9,098 nt of DNA from Candidatus Gastranaerophilales bacterium. GTDB taxonomy: Bacteria; Cyanobacteriota; Vampirovibrionia; Gastranaerophilales; JAILCC01. Below are positions 6,535 to 9,098 of this stretch, piece by piece. The translations under genes were made by a program, and so were the position numbers. The stretch covers positions 1 to 9,098 of the forward strand of contig JAKSUS010000037.1 in assembly GCA_024408745.1 (NCBI GenBank). Direction: 5' to 3'. The number at the start of each line of letters is the position of its first letter. Position 1 is the stretch's first letter. The notes beneath the pieces were generated by a model that worked only from the letters and a program-made list of their open reading frames with translations, ran no database searches and was not told the origin of the DNA.

Positions 6535-7716
6535 TTTAATTTGTGAAAGTTCTTCGCATTTTTTAGTTAAATCAGTTAATAAATTATTTAATTCTTTCAG
6601 AATTAATTTTTTATCTTTTAGTTTTTCTATGCCGAAAAATCCGCATGTTAAGTTTTCATTAAACAAATTTCCAAAAAATTTAATCCTATGGTAAATCGTC
6701 CTGTCTATGATTTTTTTGATATCCGACAAAATTTCAAAAGTATCACCTAAAAGTTTTTTAGATTGTTTAATATCACTTTTTATAATGTTGTATTCTAGTT
6801 CTTCTAATTTTGATTGTAAAAGTTTATAGTCATATAAAACGCATTTTCTTTTTAACGGTAAATCTTCTTTAAAAAATTTCATTGTTGTTTGATAACCAAT
6901 GTCAACAAGTTTTAACTTGTCTTCTTTACTTATATTAAAATTAACCAATGCTAAATCTTTTGTATCAACTTTTATATAATCAAATTTATCTTTTTTGCCG
7001 TAAACGTCAATAATAAAATTAGTTGAATAACTAACAATACAATTATAAACTTTACTGAAATAGTCAAGAGCATTTTTTACGTCAGAATTTTTATAAGTTC
7101 CTTCTAATCTTATTTCCAAAATTCTTAAATCCTCAGGACAAAGAATTTTATTTAATCTCCAAATAGGATTACTTTTCATTAAATCACCATCTGCTAAATA
7201 TTTATCCTTATACTGTATTGGAGTTAGAAGCCCGGGCAAACTTACAGATGCCCTTATGGCCATAGCAACTTCATAATCAGGTGTTGTTTCTTTTGAAAAT
7301 ATAAAAGGTGTTTCATCAGTTAAATTTGTTGCAATAAAATATAAATCCCGTTCTATGTCTTTAAAACAAACGGGAGGATTTTTTCCTTTAACATAATCTT
7401 CCTTGTAATAATATTTTTCTATTACTTCCCTAATCCAATCTAAGAAAACTCCGCCTTTGCTTATTGAAAATGAAGGTAATATTTTAAAATTAATATCTCT
7501 AAAAATTTCAAAATTAACATTGAAAAATAATTCCGACATCTCATTTAACGGTACACCTAAGGCGTAAAAAGCAGCAAAAACAGAACCAACAGATGAACCT
7601 GCAAGTTTTTGAGGGATAAAACCGATTTCTTCAAATGCCTTTAATACACCAAGATATGCGTATCCTCTTACTGCACCGCCGCCAAATATACAAAGATATT
7701 TTGAATAATTTTCCAT
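6529..7716 (-). CDS. Patatin-like phospholipase
   Basis: The protein has 395 residues. The patatin domain is at the N-terminus: oxyanion-hole motif GGGAVRG (12-18), nucleophile elbow GSSVG (40-44, Ser42), the AIRASVSLPGLLTP segment (153-166) and the catalytic-dyad aspartate D176 in ADGDLMKSNP. The usual form is DGG or DGA, so DGD is a mild variant. Bacterial patatins hydrolyse acyl chains of phospholipids or lysophospholipids; some are secreted effectors, others act in the cell. No signal peptide or membrane helix is evident. The C-terminal ~200 residues are lysine-rich and likely helical, with no recognised domain. The start has no Shine-Dalgarno sequence, but the GGG motif needs this N-terminus. 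A -10-like TTTAAT lies 6 bases upstream (7723-7728). The last 6 bases overlap the PilZ gene tail to tail. Confidence 0.92.
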   Translation of the reverse strand: MENYSKYLCIFGGGAVRGYAYLGVLKAFEEIGFIPQKLAGSSVGSVFAAFYALGVPLNEMSELFFNVNFEIFRDINFKILPSFSISKGGVFLDWIREVIEKYYYKEDYVKGKNPPVCFKDIERDLYFIATNLTDETPFIFSKETTPDYEVAMAIRASVSLPGLLTPIQYKDKYLADGDLMKSNPIWRLNKILCPEDLRILEIRLEGTYKNSDVKNALDYFSKVYNCIVSYSTNFIIDVYGKKDKFDYIKVDTKDLALVNFNISKEDKLKLVDIGYQTTMKFFKEDLPLKRKCVLYDYKLLQSKLEELEYNIIKSDIKQSKKLLGDTFEILSDIKKIIDRTIYHRIKFFGNLFNENLTCGFFGIEKLKDKKLILKELNNLLTDLTKKCEELSQIKL

Positions 7717-7814
7717 AAGTCTATTAAAGCAAAAATTTTTTTTAAGTACATCATCTAATAGTTGGGAAAATATTTATAAATTATTAAAAACAAGTTATTG
7801 TTATTTTATGTAAA

Positions 7815-7845
7815 TACAATTGACTGATTAATATTTTCAATTGTA
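7815..7845. repeat. Inverted repeat in the divergent patatin/GGDEF region
   Basis: TACAATTGA (7815-7823) and TCAATTGTA (7837-7845) are perfect 9-base inverted copies separated by 13 bases. The 296-base region between the divergent starts at 7716 and 8013 holds no gene I can support. The dyad lacks a T-run and is not an obvious terminator. The arms have half-site spacing of about two helical turns, which would suit a dimeric regulator; this is inference. Confidence 0.4.
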
Positions 7846-7879
7846 CATGAGTGTATGATTTCATTTTTATACAAAACAT

Positions 7880-7897
7880 AGTATTTTAAAAAATACT
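7880..7897. repeat. 18-base near-palindrome upstream of the GGDEF gene
   Basis: AGTATTTT and AAAATACT are 8-base inverted arms with a 2-base AA centre. It lies about 75 bases before the proposed -10 element of the GGDEF gene. It could be a regulator site or simply low-complexity A/T sequence. Confidence 0.3.
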
Positions 7898-7969
7898 TCT
7901 ATAAATAAGCCTTAAACTCTTTGTTAATAACACTTTGACAAGAAAAAACTTCCATTTTGTTCAAAAATC

Positions 7970-7978
7970 TGTTAGAAT
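7970..7978 (+). promoter_or_regulatory. Possible extended -10 promoter of the GGDEF gene
   Basis: TGTTAGAAT is an extended -10 (TG, one base, then TAGAAT, 5/6). It would give a leader of about 28 bases with the ribosome site AGGTGG (8001-8006), 6 bases before the ATG at 8013. A perfect TTGACA at 7935-7940 is too far away (32 bases) to be its -35 and has no well-spaced -10 of its own. Confidence 0.4.
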
Positions 7979-8012
7979 TAATTTATAAAGTATATGTTAT
8001 AGGTGGTATATT

Positions 8013-8891
8013 ATGAAAAATGTTATTATTTATACTAAAAATTCAGGTAGCGAATTAGAAAACATTATTTCTAAAAATGAAGATTATTCAGCAAGAGTTA
8101 AAGATGTTAGTGAAATAAAAGATTATGCTCTTTTAAATCCGTCTTTGATTATATTGGATTTGCCTGCATCAGATGCACAAAATGTTTTGATGACTACAAA
8201 ATTTGCACTTCCTGTTTTAATTAAAGCAGATGAAGTTTTAGATATTACTTTTGTAAGAGCTGATGCTTATGATTATGTTTTAACCCCAATTAATGAAAAA
8301 GAATTAATGGTTCGTGTTCAAAACCTGATTAAGGTTAAAGAATTAAAAGAATCTATAAATCTTGTTTCTACAACTGATGAATTAACAGGGTTATTTAACA
8401 GAAAATATCTTCATCAACGTTTAGAAGCAGAATTATCACGTTCAAAACGTTATAATATTTCAATTTCCTGTTTACTTCTTGATATTGATAATTTCAAAGT
8501 TATTAACGACATGTACGGTTATGATTGCGGTGATATTTTATTGAAGAAATTGTCTGAAATCATGACAGAACATGTTAGAAAAGAAGACGTTTTAACCAGA
8601 TATGGTGATGAAGAATTTATTATTTTACTTCCAAATACCGATGAAGAGCATGCTTATCTTTTCGCAGAAAGATTAAGACGTGATATCGCAAAATTGGAAT
8701 TTATTCCGGAAGGTGAGGAAGAACCACATCCTGTTTCAGTTTCAGGCGGTGTATCAAGTTATCCGTTCTTGGCTAACGTTGATGAAGATGCAAATACTCT
8801 CATCAGATATGCAGAGCATGCCCTATATAATGCTAAAAGACGCGGTAAAAACAAGATAGTTCAATTCTCTCAAGTTAATATTGAGATGTAA
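8013..8891 (+). CDS. Diguanylate-cyclase-like protein: degenerate receiver + variant GGDEF domain
   Basis: The protein has 292 residues. Residues 1-110 have a response-regulator-like fold pattern with a possible phospho-acceptor D49 in LIILDLP. The N-terminal acidic pair is missing (VIIYTKN) and the conserved Lys is replaced by T91 in VLTPIN, so it is probably a pseudo-receiver. The GGDEF domain (about 118-287) has DELTGLFNRKY (122-132), DIDNFKVIND (157-166) and an I-site RKED (189-192, RxxD). The signature reads GDEEF (198-202) where GG[DE]EF is expected, with Asp for the second Gly. GYDCGD also has Tyr for the usual His. Family role: GTP to c-di-GMP synthesis; activity here is uncertain and it may be a sensor or effector. 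AGGTGG at 8001-8006 supports the start, and a strong terminator follows. Confidence 0.9.
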   Translation: MKNVIIYTKNSGSELENIISKNEDYSARVKDVSEIKDYALLNPSLIILDLPASDAQNVLMTTKFALPVLIKADEVLDITFVRADAYDYVLTPINEKELMVRVQNLIKVKELKESINLVSTTDELTGLFNRKYLHQRLEAELSRSKRYNISISCLLLDIDNFKVINDMYGYDCGDILLKKLSEIMTEHVRKEDVLTRYGDEEFIILLPNTDEEHAYLFAERLRRDIAKLEFIPEGEEEPHPVSVSGGVSSYPFLANVDEDANTLIRYAEHALYNAKRRGKNKIVQFSQVNIEM

Positions 8892-8910
8892 TTAAATAAT
8901 AAATTTTATA

Positions 8911-8954
8911 AAATAACCTGTAAATTTTTTATATTTGCAGGTTATTTTTTGTTT
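8911..8954 (+). terminator. Strong intrinsic terminator after the GGDEF gene
   Basis: Bases 8911-8925 pair with 8933-8947 in a 15-bp stem (one G-T pair) with a 7-base loop. The core is AACCTG/CAGGTT. The right arm runs into six T residues (8945-8950), followed by GTTT. The start lies about 20 bases after the stop codon at 8891. The left-hand A-run also makes it potentially active in the reverse direction. Confidence 0.9.
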
Positions 8955-9098
8955 GAATATATATTTTAATTTTAAATTGTAAAGCCGAAAACCATTATAA
9001 AATCTGTATTTTTTATCAAATGTTAAGAAAAGTATATACAAAATATAAAAAATATAGCAATTTTATATATCTTTTTGTTTTTATTAAAGTATGAGAGA

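Noticed and set aside
8955..9098. Possible promoter (TATAAA 8996-9001) and ATG at 9091 near the window end
   Set aside because: No well-spaced -35, no ribosome site, and only a few bases of any downstream frame are visible; not enough to call a gene.

Overview
The window is about 9.1 kb of AT-rich bacterial DNA with short intergenic gaps, and it codes for 11 intact proteins on both strands. An MCE/MlaD-type lipid-transport protein points to a diderm (outer-membrane) bacterium. My best guess from gene content, low GC and the style of the small membrane proteins is an uncultured gut member of the Vampirovibrionia/Melainabacteria (Gastranaerophilales-like). That assignment is inference from memory and cannot be proved from the sequence. 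There is no rRNA, tRNA, insertion sequence, CRISPR array or obvious prophage.

Layout. Bases 49-1005 (+) encode an MCE-domain protein with an N-terminal membrane anchor. Bases 1096-2118 (+) encode two small two-helix membrane proteins in a tight pair. They share a C-terminal motif and an N-terminal I-[ST]-F-S segment, so they look like diverged tandem paralogues of unknown function. Facing them is smpB (2129-2596, -), the trans-translation factor. Upstream of smpB are a short palindromic REP-like element and a small XRE-type regulator (2704-2928, -). The regulator diverges from a short HAD-superfamily phosphatase gene (2994-3335, +), with repeated TCAGT half-sites between the two that could be the regulator's operator.

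Bases 3446-6534 (+) form a compact apparent operon, glmU - prs - PilZ protein. It links UDP-GlcNAc synthesis, PRPP synthesis and a predicted c-di-GMP receptor with a YcgR-like layout. The order glmU-prs is also known from Bacillus (gcaD-prs). Converging on it with abutting stop codons is a patatin-like phospholipase (6529-7716, -). A 296-bp divergent region with two inverted repeats separates this from a diguanylate-cyclase-like protein (8013-8891, +), which carries a degenerate receiver domain and a variant GDEEF signature. A strong intrinsic terminator (8911-8954) closes that gene. The last ~145 bp show no gene.

Themes. Envelope and lipid functions (MCE protein, GlmU, patatin) and c-di-GMP signalling (PilZ, GGDEF) sit close together. 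Most genes are ordinary housekeeping or accessory genes. The points most worth a second look are the paralogous small membrane pair, the GDEEF/pseudo-receiver protein, PilZ in an operon with prs, and the operator-like dyads. I did not find a clear new multi-gene system.
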